Shown here piece after piece: positions 9,178 to 17,382 of a stretch of 64,000 nucleotides of DNA. A model generated the notes under the pieces. That model ran no database searches, was not told the origin of the DNA, and saw nothing but the letters and a program-made list of their open reading frames with translations. The position numbers were made by a program, and so were the translations under genes. Positions within the stretch are counted from its first letter, which is position 1. Each line of letters begins with the position of its first letter. The DNA comes from Acidimicrobiaceae bacterium (GTDB lineage Bacteria; Actinomycetota; Acidimicrobiia; Acidimicrobiales; Poriferisodalaceae). Where the stretch lies: assembly GCA_905182565.1 (NCBI GenBank), contig CAJJCB010000022.1:1-64000 (forward strand), given 5' to 3'.

Positions 9178-10443
9178 TCAGATAGCCGGAACCTCATCAT
9201 TTTTTACTATTTTGTGTCGGCGAACAACAGAACTTGTAGTTATAACTGCTAACGCTAATCCAACAAACATTGCCCAATGAGCAAGATCATGAAAACTTCG
9301 CCGCTCAACTGCCAAACCTGAAGAAATACCAGCGATGGCGCCAGTGGCAGTCATGAGAACATCAGCGCTTGCCTGAGTAGCAACCCGAATATCAGGTTCA
9401 AATGCACTAACTATTAAAGATCCTGCGGCGACAATACAGAAATTCCACCCTACCCCAACTAAGAAGAGTCCAACAATGTGGCCCATCGCGTCAGGTGCAC
9501 TGGTGTGGCTAGCTACTTCCGCACCCAGGGCCAACATCAAGGCCCCAAGCCCAATCATTACTTCGCAGCCAAGGCGGTCTGTTAATTTGCCCACCAGAGG
9601 GGAGAAAGCGTACATACCGACAATATGTAGAGAAATCATTAGCCCGATGAACGTAGTAGATTGCCCCCCATCTTTCATATGAAGCGGAGTGACAGTCATG
9701 ACACCGACCATCACTGCTTGAGAAAGCATCATGCCCAACAATCCGAGCCGAGCCGTCGGATGGGAAACAAGTTTTTTAAGCGCCGAGAGACTAGGGGGCT
9801 TAATATCGCTTACCCCTCCAAATTTAGCTGCAATGTGCAGTGGGTCCGGCTTTAATGATTTGAAAATTATCGATGCTGCTACAGCAAACAAGACAGTTGA
9901 GAAAACGTAAGGCAAAGCAAATCGAGCCGTCGAATTTTCCGAACCGAGTGAAGTTAAACCAAGCCCTATCGTCGGACCAAGTACCGAGCCAACCGTATTC
10001 GCCCACATCACAAGGCTTATACTCTCAGCCCGGTCTTGATCACTTGCCAAATCGGCGCCGGTATAACGAGCAGCCAAGTTAGATGCTTGCCCAGACCCAA
10101 TCAGGATCATCCCTAATACTAATAATATGTACGTTCCGGTTAAAGCTGCTACCGAAGCTAAGCATCCTCCCAGGACTCCCGAGAGGTATCCGATTCCGAG
10201 ACCTACCCGGCGGCCCTTTCGCGCCATGATGACTCCCAAAGGAAGACCCAATAGGGTTCCCCCAAGGCTCAAACACATCGCCGCCAATGCGCCCTTGGTC
10301 TCGCTACCGGTTATCTCATTACCAAGCAAGGCGGCAGCCGCATAGCCCGATGTCATTGCCAGTCCACCCGGAATAACGCCTAGCTGCAAAACGCGTAATA
10401 TGCGTTTTTGAAGCCGTCGACGCTCAGTTTCTAAATCGCTCAA
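9178..10443 (-). CDS. MFS transporter
   Basis: A 421-residue membrane protein with 12 predicted hydrophobic segments; the first loop motif reads GVIMARKGRRVGLG and the second-half loop VGKLTDRLGCEV. The start overlaps the stop of the acyl-CoA ligase gene by 4 bases, indicating translational coupling. Likely imports the substrate activated by that ligase. Confidence 0.85.
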   Translation of the reverse strand: MSDLETERRRLQKRILRVLQLGVIPGGLAMTSGYAAAALLGNEITGSETKGALAAMCLSLGGTLLGLPLGVIMARKGRRVGLGIGYLSGVLGGCLASVAALTGTYILLVLGMILIGSGQASNLAARYTGADLASDQDRAESISLVMWANTVGSVLGPTIGLGLTSLGSENSTARFALPYVFSTVLFAVAASIIFKSLKPDPLHIAAKFGGVSDIKPPSLSALKKLVSHPTARLGLLGMMLSQAVMVGVMTVTPLHMKDGGQSTTFIGLMISLHIVGMYAFSPLVGKLTDRLGCEVMIGLGALMLALGAEVASHTSAPDAMGHIVGLFLVGVGWNFCIVAAGSLIVSAFEPDIRVATQASADVLMTATGAIAGISSGLAVERRSFHDLAHWAMFVGLALAVITTSSVVRRHKIVKNDEVPAI

Positions 10444-12140
10444 GTATTGCCTTCAATCGCAACTGATGCCGCCCAACGATAATCAGGCTTCCCGGCGGGG
10501 CTACGCAAGACCTCACTTACAAACTTAACAACTTTCGGTAACTTGTAACGAGCAATATGATTTTCGCAGTGTTGTATCAAAGCTGCACTATCTAAGCTTA
10601 CATCCGCTACAAGCTGCACAATCGCTACCACTTCGCTACCCCACCGTTCGCTTGGTCTACCGCAAACAACTGCGTCATAAACTGCTTCGTGAACTTTGAT
10701 AGCATTTTCTACTTCTTCAGCAAAAATTTTCTCTCCGCCCGAGTTAATAGTTACTGAATCACGCCCGAGAACCTCAATCCGACCATCGGCTAGTAATCGT
10801 GCTCTGTCCCCCGGCACTGACATTCTCACTTGTTCTATCACTGGAAAGGTTTTTGATGTCTTAGCTGCATCACCGAAATATCCCAATGGGACTCTCCCGG
10901 ACATAGCAAACCAACCGATTTCGTTACTTCCTGGAGTTAATTTCTGATCCATATCAGCACTAATAACTGTTGATCCTGGCGCCGGTTCAAAATCTCCGGT
11001 ACTAACTTTTTCGCCTTCCCCGCTTACGTTGCTTCCTTGGACGCCAGTTTCGCTCGAACCTATAGAATCTCGAATCGTCACTCCCTTAAAAGTGGTTTTC
11101 AACTGTGCCTTTAATCCAGCATTTAGAACTGCGCCGCCGCTAATGATTGATCGTAAGTTTGCTGGGATGGGTGCGCCGGCAGCGACGGCATCTAGTAACG
11201 GCCGAGCGAATGCGTCACCAACAATTTGTAGAAACTCGACTGCATCACGGTCACAAGCTTCCAAAACACTCGCTGCATCGTAGCGATCGGTCACATCGGG
11301 AAGCACCACGGTGTGCCCCATTGACAAGGCTTGTAAGGCAATCCACTGTGCCGCTCCATGCATAAAGGGTGCACTTGTCATCCATCGCAGTGTCCCTCGT
11401 GAAGCTGCCTCGGCTATTTCCTCATATGACTCGTACTCTCTACCTTCTTTTCGATTAGAACCCCCAAGAGCTCCAACAAAAAAATCAGCGTTCCTCCATA
11501 GAACACCTTTGGGCATTCCCGTAGTGCCACCTGTGTACAGAACATAAAGGTCATCGGGTGAACAATCAGTGAGCTGGCGTGGTTCGCTAGAAGATAGAAA
11601 CGTTTCGTAATCTATCGCCCCAGGAATAAGTCCATTTCCAGAATCATCTGGGATTTGTATTATTAACTCAATATTAGAAAGACCAGGAAGAACCTCTAGC
11701 AAATTAGGTGCATACATCGAATGAACTATGACCACGCGTGCTTGGCTATCCTCAAATAAATATTTGAGCTCTTCAGATACGTACCGGTGGTTGACATTGA
11801 AGGTAGCTGCACGAGCTGACCAGGCGCCCAACATCGCTTCTAAATATTCTGGACCGTTATTCAAGTACAAAGCAATATGGTCTTGGCCGCTCTCATGGCC
11901 TTGTAAATTTAGCCGCTCAACTCGACAGCCATATCCTGCTGCTTCGAAAGCTCCACCTAAACGGCGGAATCGTTCTACCAAGGTCGGAAATTTTGTTTCG
12001 TTTCCTCGATGAATCAGAGCAACACGGTCAGGTTGCTTTTCAGCAATAGTTGCAATTATTCGAGCTAAGTTGAATTCCACTGGGCAAACAGTAACGAATT
12101 GCGCAGGTCTTTGCCTCGTCAAACCTAATCTGATTTTCAT
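10440..12140 (-). CDS. Acyl-CoA synthetase (AMP-forming, FadD-like)
   Basis: A 566-residue ANL-superfamily adenylating enzyme. The AMP-binding P-loop is YTGGTTGMPKG at residues 202-212; later blocks include DSIGSSETG and a C-terminal hinge region (LADGRIEVLGRDSVTINSGGEKI) with the catalytic lysine region at the end (SPAGKPDYRW). It activates a carboxylic acid to its CoA ester. The first 20 residues look atypical; the GTG at 12080 (VEFNLARI) is a plausible alternative start. First gene of the minus operon running down to 7565. Confidence 0.88.
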   Translation of the reverse strand: MKIRLGLTRQRPAQFVTVCPVEFNLARIIATIAEKQPDRVALIHRGNETKFPTLVERFRRLGGAFEAAGYGCRVERLNLQGHESGQDHIALYLNNGPEYLEAMLGAWSARAATFNVNHRYVSEELKYLFEDSQARVVIVHSMYAPNLLEVLPGLSNIELIIQIPDDSGNGLIPGAIDYETFLSSSEPRQLTDCSPDDLYVLYTGGTTGMPKGVLWRNADFFVGALGGSNRKEGREYESYEEIAEAASRGTLRWMTSAPFMHGAAQWIALQALSMGHTVVLPDVTDRYDAASVLEACDRDAVEFLQIVGDAFARPLLDAVAAGAPIPANLRSIISGGAVLNAGLKAQLKTTFKGVTIRDSIGSSETGVQGSNVSGEGEKVSTGDFEPAPGSTVISADMDQKLTPGSNEIGWFAMSGRVPLGYFGDAAKTSKTFPVIEQVRMSVPGDRARLLADGRIEVLGRDSVTINSGGEKIFAEEVENAIKVHEAVYDAVVCGRPSERWGSEVVAIVQLVADVSLDSAALIQHCENHIARYKLPKVVKFVSEVLRSPAGKPDYRWAASVAIEGNT

Positions 12141-12419
12141 AAATAGGATTTAAGATTAAACTCGAGTCCTATTGGGCTTAGCTAGAGCCATTAAATAGTA
12201 AATAATGAAACTTAAATTTCATTATTTAAATTAGGCGAAACATCTAAAGTTTCTCATAATCGGTACCGCTTCGAGCTCATTAGCTATCGACAATCCAATA
12301 AATTTCCGTCAACTAGCTTAAATTTAACTGGCTAACAAAACTTTGCTCGGTGGTTGGTACCCAGTGACACATTAATCAATTTTCGTCACCGTTAAAAGAA
12401 TGATTTTACGCTCCTTGTC
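12141..12419. other. AT-rich divergent intergenic region
   Basis: This 279-base gap separates the acyl-CoA ligase operon (minus) from the maf operon (plus), so it should hold promoters for both. The only clear structure is a perfect AT-rich inverted repeat at 12200-12227, listed separately. I see no coding remnant and no RNA gene. Confidence 0.6.
12200..12227. promoter_or_regulatory. Perfect 11-bp inverted repeat, candidate operator
   Basis: The arms aaataatgaaa and tttcattattt are exact reverse complements separated by the six bases cttaaa. Position is 60 bases upstream of the acyl-CoA ligase start. There is no GC stem or T-run in the manner of a terminator, so a dimeric repressor site for the ligase/MFS operon is the likeliest reading. 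It could also be a chance AT-rich palindrome. Confidence 0.4.
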
Positions 12420-13040
12420 TTGGCATCAAAGCGTTCAGCCGGCCAAACTATCATTGTGCAACCTTTTTTGACTCTTGCGTCAAGTTCTCCTCGCCGCAAA
12501 GCTCTACTTCAATCTCTCGGAATTAAATTTTGTGTAATCAACCCCAACATTGATGAATCAGTTTCCCAATTTGAGTCAGCAGTCGCTTATGTGAAACGAA
12601 TATCTGCGGAGAAAGCAGCAACCCAGACTCCAAAGAACACCGCCGTGATTTTAGCGGCTGATACATGTGTTTCTCTCGACGGAGATATTCTTGGAAAACC
12701 ATCTAATGCGAGAGATGCCTGTGAGATGTTAACGCGTTTATCCGGGAAAGTTCATGAGGTTCATACCGCCGTTACTATCAAGTCAGAAACTAGAATTGAG
12801 ACTTTGCTAGTTACTACTGCCGTGAAATTCGTTGAGTTAGACCAGCCAACAATTGCTTGGTATTTATCAACAGCTGAATTTCAAGGAAAAGCAGGTGCAT
12901 ATGCGATCCAAGGCCTTGGCGGAACCTTAGTCCGCTCTATTAACGGCAGTTACACTAACGTCGTAGGACTTCCAATTACTGAAACTGTCGAAACCCTTTC
13001 CAATTTCGGAGTACTTCTTCCTGGCAGAGAGACGCCATGA
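12420..13040 (+). CDS. maf: Maf-family nucleoside triphosphate pyrophosphatase
   Basis: A 206-residue Maf protein. The substrate loop LASSSPRRKALLQSLG is near the N-terminus, AADTCVSLDGDILGKP carries the catalytic Asp and QGKAGAYAIQGLGG is the diagnostic third block. It hydrolyses non-canonical or modified nucleotides to monophosphates. The frame opens with TTG; the GTG at about residue 13 (VQPFLTLASSS) is a plausible alternative. Its stop overlaps the dusB start (ATGA), forming an operon with dusB and the cyclo-ligase. Confidence 0.9.
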   Translation: MASKRSAGQTIIVQPFLTLASSSPRRKALLQSLGIKFCVINPNIDESVSQFESAVAYVKRISAEKAATQTPKNTAVILAADTCVSLDGDILGKPSNARDACEMLTRLSGKVHEVHTAVTIKSETRIETLLVTTAVKFVELDQPTIAWYLSTAEFQGKAGAYAIQGLGGTLVRSINGSYTNVVGLPITETVETLSNFGVLLPGRETP

Positions 13041-14227
13041 CGGGTCCCTATCGAAGCCCTCTTAACGAGGGGGTTTCCGTTGCCGCTGAAAACGAAATCA
13101 AGCCTGTAGAACTGGGTCCTATTCGTTTAGACACACCCGTTGTCCTTGCTCCCATGGCTGGCGTTACTGATTGGCCTTTCCGTTCTCTTTGCTTGGATTG
13201 GGGTGCAGGTCTATATGTCAATCAGATGATCACAGCCCGTGCCCTCGTGGAAGAAAATGCGCTCACTTGGAGGCTTGCTGAATTTGGAGCAAATGAGCCC
13301 ATTAAATCTATTCAGCTATACGGAACTGATCCCAAGTACGTCGCGCTCTCAGTGCGATTACTCCGAGAACGCCTCGATATTGATCACTTAGATATGAACT
13401 TTGGATGCCCTGCTCCTAAAGTAACTCGCAATGGCGGTGGGGCTGCAATTCCTGCCAAAAGAAAGCTCTTGTACAGCATTGTGAAAGCAGCTGTCGACGC
13501 AGCTGAGGATGTCCCTGTCACGATCAAGTTTCGCAAAGGTATCGATGATAATCATCTTACTTTTCTCGATAGCGGGAAAATAGCTGAAGATGCGGGATGC
13601 GTCGGCGTTACCCTTCACGCACGAACTGCTTACGATCTTTATTCTGACCATGCCGACTGGGATGCTATTCGGCTTTTAGTTGAGCACATCGATATTCCGG
13701 TTTTCGGAAATGGTGATATTTGGGAACCTTGGGATGCATTACGAATGCTTAGACATACGGGCGCTGCAGGGATTGAGATTGGTCGAGGTTGTTTAGGGCG
13801 ACCTTGGCTTTTCAACGACTTAGTATCTGTACTAAGTGGACGCGAGCCGTCTTATACCAGACCTACATTAGGTCTCGTAGCCAATACCATGCTGACGCAT
13901 CTAGATAAGCTCATAGACTTTTATTGCGAAGATCCTGAGGAAAGCATTGTTCGCAGATTTCGAAAACATGCCGGCTGGTACGTCGCTGGATATCCAGTTG
14001 GTAGAGAAACTAGGCGTCTTCTTCACGCCGTTTCTTCTAAAGATGAATTGCAAGCGGTTACCAATAAGTTTGACTTTGATCAAGTACTCCCCTCAGAAGG
14101 AGTTCGTGTTAAACGAAGCCACACCGGAGGACCTCGTAAGGTCTCTCTGCCAGATGGTTGGCTCCAAGACCCTGACGCCGACGTAAAGCTAAGCCCTGAC
14201 GCTGAGGTAAATGTGAGTGGAGGTTAA
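13037..14227 (+). CDS. dusB: tRNA-dihydrouridine synthase (DusB type)
   Basis: A 396-residue FMN-dependent tRNA-dihydrouridine synthase. Early block LAPMAGVTDWPFRSLC binds FMN; the catalytic cysteine is Cys124 in MNFGCPAPKV; VTIKFRKGID and ITLHARTAYDLYSDHADW follow, with GIEIGRGCLGRPW binding FMN phosphate. It reduces uridines in the tRNA D-loop. The protein has a C-terminal helical domain plus an extra acidic tail of about 40 residues. ATGA overlap with maf upstream; overlaps the cyclo-ligase frame downstream. Confidence 0.92.
   Translation: MTGPYRSPLNEGVSVAAENEIKPVELGPIRLDTPVVLAPMAGVTDWPFRSLCLDWGAGLYVNQMITARALVEENALTWRLAEFGANEPIKSIQLYGTDPKYVALSVRLLRERLDIDHLDMNFGCPAPKVTRNGGGAAIPAKRKLLYSIVKAAVDAAEDVPVTIKFRKGIDDNHLTFLDSGKIAEDAGCVGVTLHARTAYDLYSDHADWDAIRLLVEHIDIPVFGNGDIWEPWDALRMLRHTGAAGIEIGRGCLGRPWLFNDLVSVLSGREPSYTRPTLGLVANTMLTHLDKLIDFYCEDPEESIVRRFRKHAGWYVAGYPVGRETRRLLHAVSSKDELQAVTNKFDFDQVLPSEGVRVKRSHTGGPRKVSLPDGWLQDPDADVKLSPDAEVNVSGG
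14219..14223 (+). promoter_or_regulatory. Shine-Dalgarno GGAGG that fixes a TTG start
   Basis: GGAGG lies within the last codons of dusB, five bases before the TTG at 14229. This favours the TTG over the GTG at 14217, which would itself overlap the site, as the start of the 5-formyl-THF cyclo-ligase gene. Confidence 0.65.
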
Positions 14228-14228
14228 C

Positions 14229-14792
14229 TTGTCACCACTCACTCACCTTTCTAGTAAATCTGACTGGCGACTATTTTTACGTTCTATGCAATACTCACCA
14301 TCAAAGAATTCAGGAAATATAATAATTGAACACCTCAAAAAATTTCTGGAACCAACACCCGGAACTTTTCTTTTTTATAGAGCATTCGGAACTGAAATTT
14401 CTTTGGACCCTCTTGCCGACGCATTAGGTTGGAGCAACTTCGCTGTTACTCGAACCCCAGAAGTTGGTTCCCTAACAGTGCACCTCGCTACCGATACGAC
14501 TGAAGTTCATCGATTTGGATTCTTACAACCAAAAGAGAACTCAGAAAAAATTGAACTAGATGAAATCACTGTCAGTCTGGTCCCTGGTATCGCATTCGAT
14601 AAATTGGGGAATCGACTCGGTCATGGTTCAGGATATTATGATCGGCTACTCCCGAGGCTAAACCCCAGATGTCTCGTGATTGGCGTAACCACTGAAGACC
14701 TTACTTTCGAACAGCTGCCTTCTGAATCTCACGACATTCCGATGACTCATCTAGTTACAGAATTAGGGATTCGTCAAGTTAACAATTATTGA
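14229..14792 (+). CDS. 5-formyltetrahydrofolate cyclo-ligase
   Basis: A protein of 187 residues that converts 5-formyl-THF to 5,10-methenyl-THF using ATP. The C-terminal signature is clear: SLVPGIAFDKLGNRLGHG followed by SGYYDRLLPRL, the nucleotide-binding GxGxGYYDR loop. The N-terminal region is less conserved (YSPSKNSGNIII). I start it at the TTG at 14229 because of the GGAGG five bases upstream; the frame is open back to a GTG at 14217. Third gene of the maf-dusB operon. Confidence 0.87.
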   Translation: MSPLTHLSSKSDWRLFLRSMQYSPSKNSGNIIIEHLKKFLEPTPGTFLFYRAFGTEISLDPLADALGWSNFAVTRTPEVGSLTVHLATDTTEVHRFGFLQPKENSEKIELDEITVSLVPGIAFDKLGNRLGHGSGYYDRLLPRLNPRCLVIGVTTEDLTFEQLPSESHDIPMTHLVTELGIRQVNNY

Positions 14793-14798
14793 AGGCCC

Positions 14799-15257
14799 TT
14801 AAGATCGTAGCTGCCTCCATCGAGATACTGCAGACGTTAATTCCGCACCATCTACACCGTAGATAGCTCCTGAAACATGAATATCCCTGCCCTCAATTTC
14901 GACAACTTTAGCTCGCGCTACCACTTCGAGAGACATTGGTACAGGTCGCCTGTATGTGAGATGCATTTCAGCCGTAACGCATGCCGCATCAGAGGTCGAG
15001 GTTTGGATGGACGTCTGAGCCGCCACACCCATTACTTCGTCTAAGATTGTTGCTTGGATACCGCCATGCACCACGGTCTCGAGTCCGCAATGATGAAACG
15101 CTACGCTGTGCTTAGTTTCAATCGTTCCATCTATGTATTGAGAAAACTTTAATCGAAGGCCTTGCTGGTTTTGGGCTCCGCATCCAAAGCAGACACTAAA
15201 TGCTTGACGATCTCCTTCATATGGAAGTGGGACCTCATTTATTTCATCAACATTCAC
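14799..15257 (-). CDS. Hotdog-fold thioesterase (PaaI-like)
   Basis: A 152-residue single hotdog domain. CFGCGAQNQQGLRLKF opens it, as in the cysteine-containing PaaI/YiiD group, and HGGIQATILDEVMGVAA holds the conserved HGG and the Asp/Glu of the active-site helix. Expected to hydrolyse acyl-CoA thioesters. It converges on the cyclo-ligase with a six-base gap. Substrate not readable. Confidence 0.85.
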   Translation of the reverse strand: MNVDEINEVPLPYEGDRQAFSVCFGCGAQNQQGLRLKFSQYIDGTIETKHSVAFHHCGLETVVHGGIQATILDEVMGVAAQTSIQTSTSDAACVTAEMHLTYRRPVPMSLEVVARAKVVEIEGRDIHVSGAIYGVDGAELTSAVSRWRQLRS

Positions 15258-15352
15258 GTTAATGATAATACGCTTTTGAAATCTTTTTGACTGGTTTGTT
15301 TAGATTTAGAATTTTCACCAAGGGCTATGACTTGGAAAGGGTTTAAACAAGA

Positions 15353-15976
15353 TTATGTTCGTGGCAATACGCTACGTAGCTTTTCTATTTCTGACCATCG
15401 GTAGCAATCGAGAAGGTGATCATTGACAATACCATCTGCCTGCATCAGAGAATAACAGGTGGTCGGTCCAACGAATTTCCAACCTAATTTCTTTAAAGCT
15501 CTACTCATTTCAGTCGACTCCTCACTAACTGATCTACTTAGTTGAGCAGCGTTAACAACATTTGTTTTCACATTGTCTGGTTCGAAACTCCACAAAAAAG
15601 AAGACAAACTGCCATATCTTTCAATTACCCGCAGAGCTCCCTGAGCATTGACAATCGTTGCTTCTATCTTGCCACGATGTCGAACAATTCCAGCGTCTTC
15701 CATCAGACGCACTACATCGGTATCGGTAAATCCGGCTACTTTTTCAATATCAAAGTTCAAAAAAGCCGCTCGAAAATTTTCTCTCTTTCTCAGAATCGTT
15801 AGCCATGACAAGCCTGCCTGGAAACCTTCTAAACAGACCTTCTCGTAAAGTCGAAAGTCGTTGAACTCTGGAACACCCCACTCTTGGTCGTGGTAATCAG
15901 CATAATCTGCATGGCCTTCTCCCCATGGGCAGACCTTCGTTCCATCATCTCTGTTTAGAACATCGAACGGCTCCAT
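15353..15976 (-). CDS. tag: DNA-3-methyladenine glycosylase I
   Basis: A 207-residue Tag enzyme that excises 3-methyladenine from alkylated DNA. The zinc-snap ligands are present: Cys16 (VCPWGEGH), His29 (ADYHDQEWG) and, near the C-terminus, His and Cys of NDHLLDC. The block FQAGLSWLTILRKRENFR carries the base-binding aromatic residues. Monocistronic by position, with about 95 bases to the thioesterase gene. Confidence 0.95.
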   Translation of the reverse strand: MEPFDVLNRDDGTKVCPWGEGHADYADYHDQEWGVPEFNDFRLYEKVCLEGFQAGLSWLTILRKRENFRAAFLNFDIEKVAGFTDTDVVRLMEDAGIVRHRGKIEATIVNAQGALRVIERYGSLSSFLWSFEPDNVKTNVVNAAQLSRSVSEESTEMSRALKKLGWKFVGPTTCYSLMQADGIVNDHLLDCYRWSEIEKLRSVLPRT

Positions 15977-16052
15977 GAACCAATACTCTCACCATCAGGC
16001 TTTTTTTGGGTAGCTACCAGTAAAAATATGACTTACGAGTCCATAAGGTCAG

Positions 16053-16277
16053 CTATATCTTTAATTTAGTTCTACTTCCTTCAGCCATCTGAGTATGCAA
16101 ATCTGTAATTTTTGTACTTGCAGTCGTTCTGAATAAGTTTGGAATTACTGCGTGCACAGCGCACGCACCAGCAGCGAGAAACAGTTGCGCACTGTATCGC
16201 GTAGCGGCGCGCAAATGCTGGCGGTAAGACTCACCGATCGACGCTGGGTGCTCCGTGAAATAATTTCGGATCTTCAT
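16053..16277 (-). CDS. DUF6356-like small protein
   Basis: A 74-residue protein. The pattern TEHPASIGESYRQHLRAATRY, a hydrophobic stretch LFLAAGACAVHAVIPNLF and a terminal LHTQM match the DUF6356 family as I remember it, mostly known from alphaproteobacteria. The central segment (about residues 30-48) is probably one membrane helix. No function is known. It is transcribed away from the Lrp/AsnC gene and could be under its control. Confidence 0.6.
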   Translation of the reverse strand: MKIRNYFTEHPASIGESYRQHLRAATRYSAQLFLAAGACAVHAVIPNLFRTTASTKITDLHTQMAEGSRTKLKI

Positions 16278-16362
16278 GATTTCAAAATTAGAGGATACGG
16301 TACGAAGTTGTTTTGTTTTTTTTACTGACTTAATCTTATTTTTAGCAATATTTAACTATTAT

Positions 16363-16382
16363 TTATATTATCATTAATATAA
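16363..16382. promoter_or_regulatory. Inverted repeat, candidate Lrp/AsnC operator
   Basis: TTATATTA and TAATATAA are perfect 8-base arms around TCAT, ending ten bases before the GTG of the Lrp/AsnC gene and lying in the divergent region shared with the DUF6356-like gene. Lrp/AsnC regulators often repress their own gene through AT-rich dyads of this kind. That this one does is an inference. Confidence 0.45.
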
Positions 16383-16391
16383 TATTTTATT

Positions 16392-16865
16392 GTGGACCTT
16401 ATTGATCGGGAAATCCTGCATATCCTACAAACAGATGTGTCTATCTCAGCACGCGAACTTGGGGAACAGGTTGGGCTAACAGCCACACCCTGCTGGAGAA
16501 GAGTGCAAAATCTAATGAAAGAAGGAGTGATCCTTAACCGAGTTGCATTACTCGATCCTGAGTTACTTAATCTTGGAATCAATGCTCTAGTTCAAATTAG
16601 AACTAATGATCACTCAGCCTTATGGTTGCAAGACTTCCAAACGGCCATCGGAGAATTTCCTGAGATCATCGAAGCGATCCGCACCTCCGGCGAAATCGAC
16701 TACATGCTTCGAGTCATAGTTCCCGATATTCGGACCTACGACAGTTTCTACAAGCGGCTTATAAATCGCGTTTCGTTATACGACGTCAGGACTATTTTTG
16801 AAATGGAGAGTTTAAAGAAAACCACTGCCTTGCCTCTCGATTACGCCCGGTTTGAAAATATCTAA
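16392..16865 (+). CDS. Lrp/AsnC family transcriptional regulator
   Basis: A 157-residue regulator: N-terminal helix-turn-helix (DREILHILQTDVSISAREL then GLTATPCWRRVQNLMKEGVI) and a C-terminal RAM domain (EIIEAIRTSGEIDYMLRVIV, with the conserved GxxDY). It binds amino acids or related metabolites and acts as an octamer or dimer on DNA. GTG start. It converges on the UGSC selenoprotein gene, their 3' ends overlapping by four bases. Confidence 0.93.
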   Translation: MDLIDREILHILQTDVSISARELGEQVGLTATPCWRRVQNLMKEGVILNRVALLDPELLNLGINALVQIRTNDHSALWLQDFQTAIGEFPEIIEAIRTSGEIDYMLRVIVPDIRTYDSFYKRLINRVSLYDVRTIFEMESLKKTTALPLDYARFENI

Positions 16866-17380
16866 CTGATCAAAACCACTTCTGCGAAAACAGCAGCTGC
16901 GAGTTCGGCTCGCTCTCGCAAACCGGCCATGTCAGCGCTTGCAATCGGATGTTCTATGACGGCAAATTGATGATCCGGTACGCCCTGAACTCGCGCCATC
17001 AACTCAGCTGCGTCTACGAAGGCACTAGTCATAATACTCATAGCCGGCACTCCATAACGCTCGGCTACAACTGCGTCATGCAAACTGCATGACGAACAGC
17101 TGCCTCAATCCCCCACCCCGCTTAGCACAGCGTCCCAGCCAACAATTTCTGCCATAAGCTCATCTTCAGCGGGAGCACTGTAGTTGCTCTTAATCCTTTG
17201 CACTACCTTTTGAACGCCATATTTATCTTCTAAAATTTGGGATAAATATTCAAAAAATGGCGCAGTATTTTCTTTACCATTCGAAATAATACCAACTGTT
17301 TTTCCGCGTAATTCAAGCAGCCGATCTGCCGGTCTCTGGTTTATTTTTGTTTCTTCATAGCTTGGGTTTAGAAGCTCCAT
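16862..17380 (-). CDS. UGSC-family selenoprotein (in-frame TGA = selenocysteine)
   Basis: One continuous reading frame of 172 codons interrupted only by a TGA at 17105-17107. Residues 1-91 (ending VLSGVGD) and the part after the TGA are in the same frame and together read GVGD-U-GSCSSCSLHDAVV, the hallmark of the UGSC family, whose Cys homologues have CGSC at this site. The start segment LRGKTVGIISNGKENTAPF and the tail VIEHP also fit the family. U92 with the following Cys suggests a thiol/selenol redox or reductive role; the reaction is unknown. A SECIS-like stem-loop sits just behind the TGA. The ATG is two bases after the stop of the 350-aa partner gene, so the two are translationally coupled. 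An ordinary gene caller would report two short ORFs (17105-17380 and 16862-17083). Confidence 0.88.
17063..17104 (-). promoter_or_regulatory. Bacterial SECIS-like stem-loop after the TGA
   Basis: On the minus strand, 18 bases separate the TGA from a 5-base apical loop AGTTT (17082-17086) closed by a perfect 8-bp stem, CGTCATGC with GCATGACG (17074-17094). A weaker lower stem (GGC with GCC plus G-U pairs, one bulge) can extend it back to the base after the TGA. A G in the first two loop positions and a UGA-to-loop distance of roughly 16-37 bases are, as I recall, the rules for bacterial SECIS elements; both are met. Confidence 0.8.
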
Positions 17381-17382
17381 CC

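Noticed and set aside
16862-17083. A separate 73-aa gene with a TTG start at 17083
   Set aside because: It is the same frame as the upstream ORF across the TGA and is the C-terminal part of the UGSC protein; no ribosome site precedes it.
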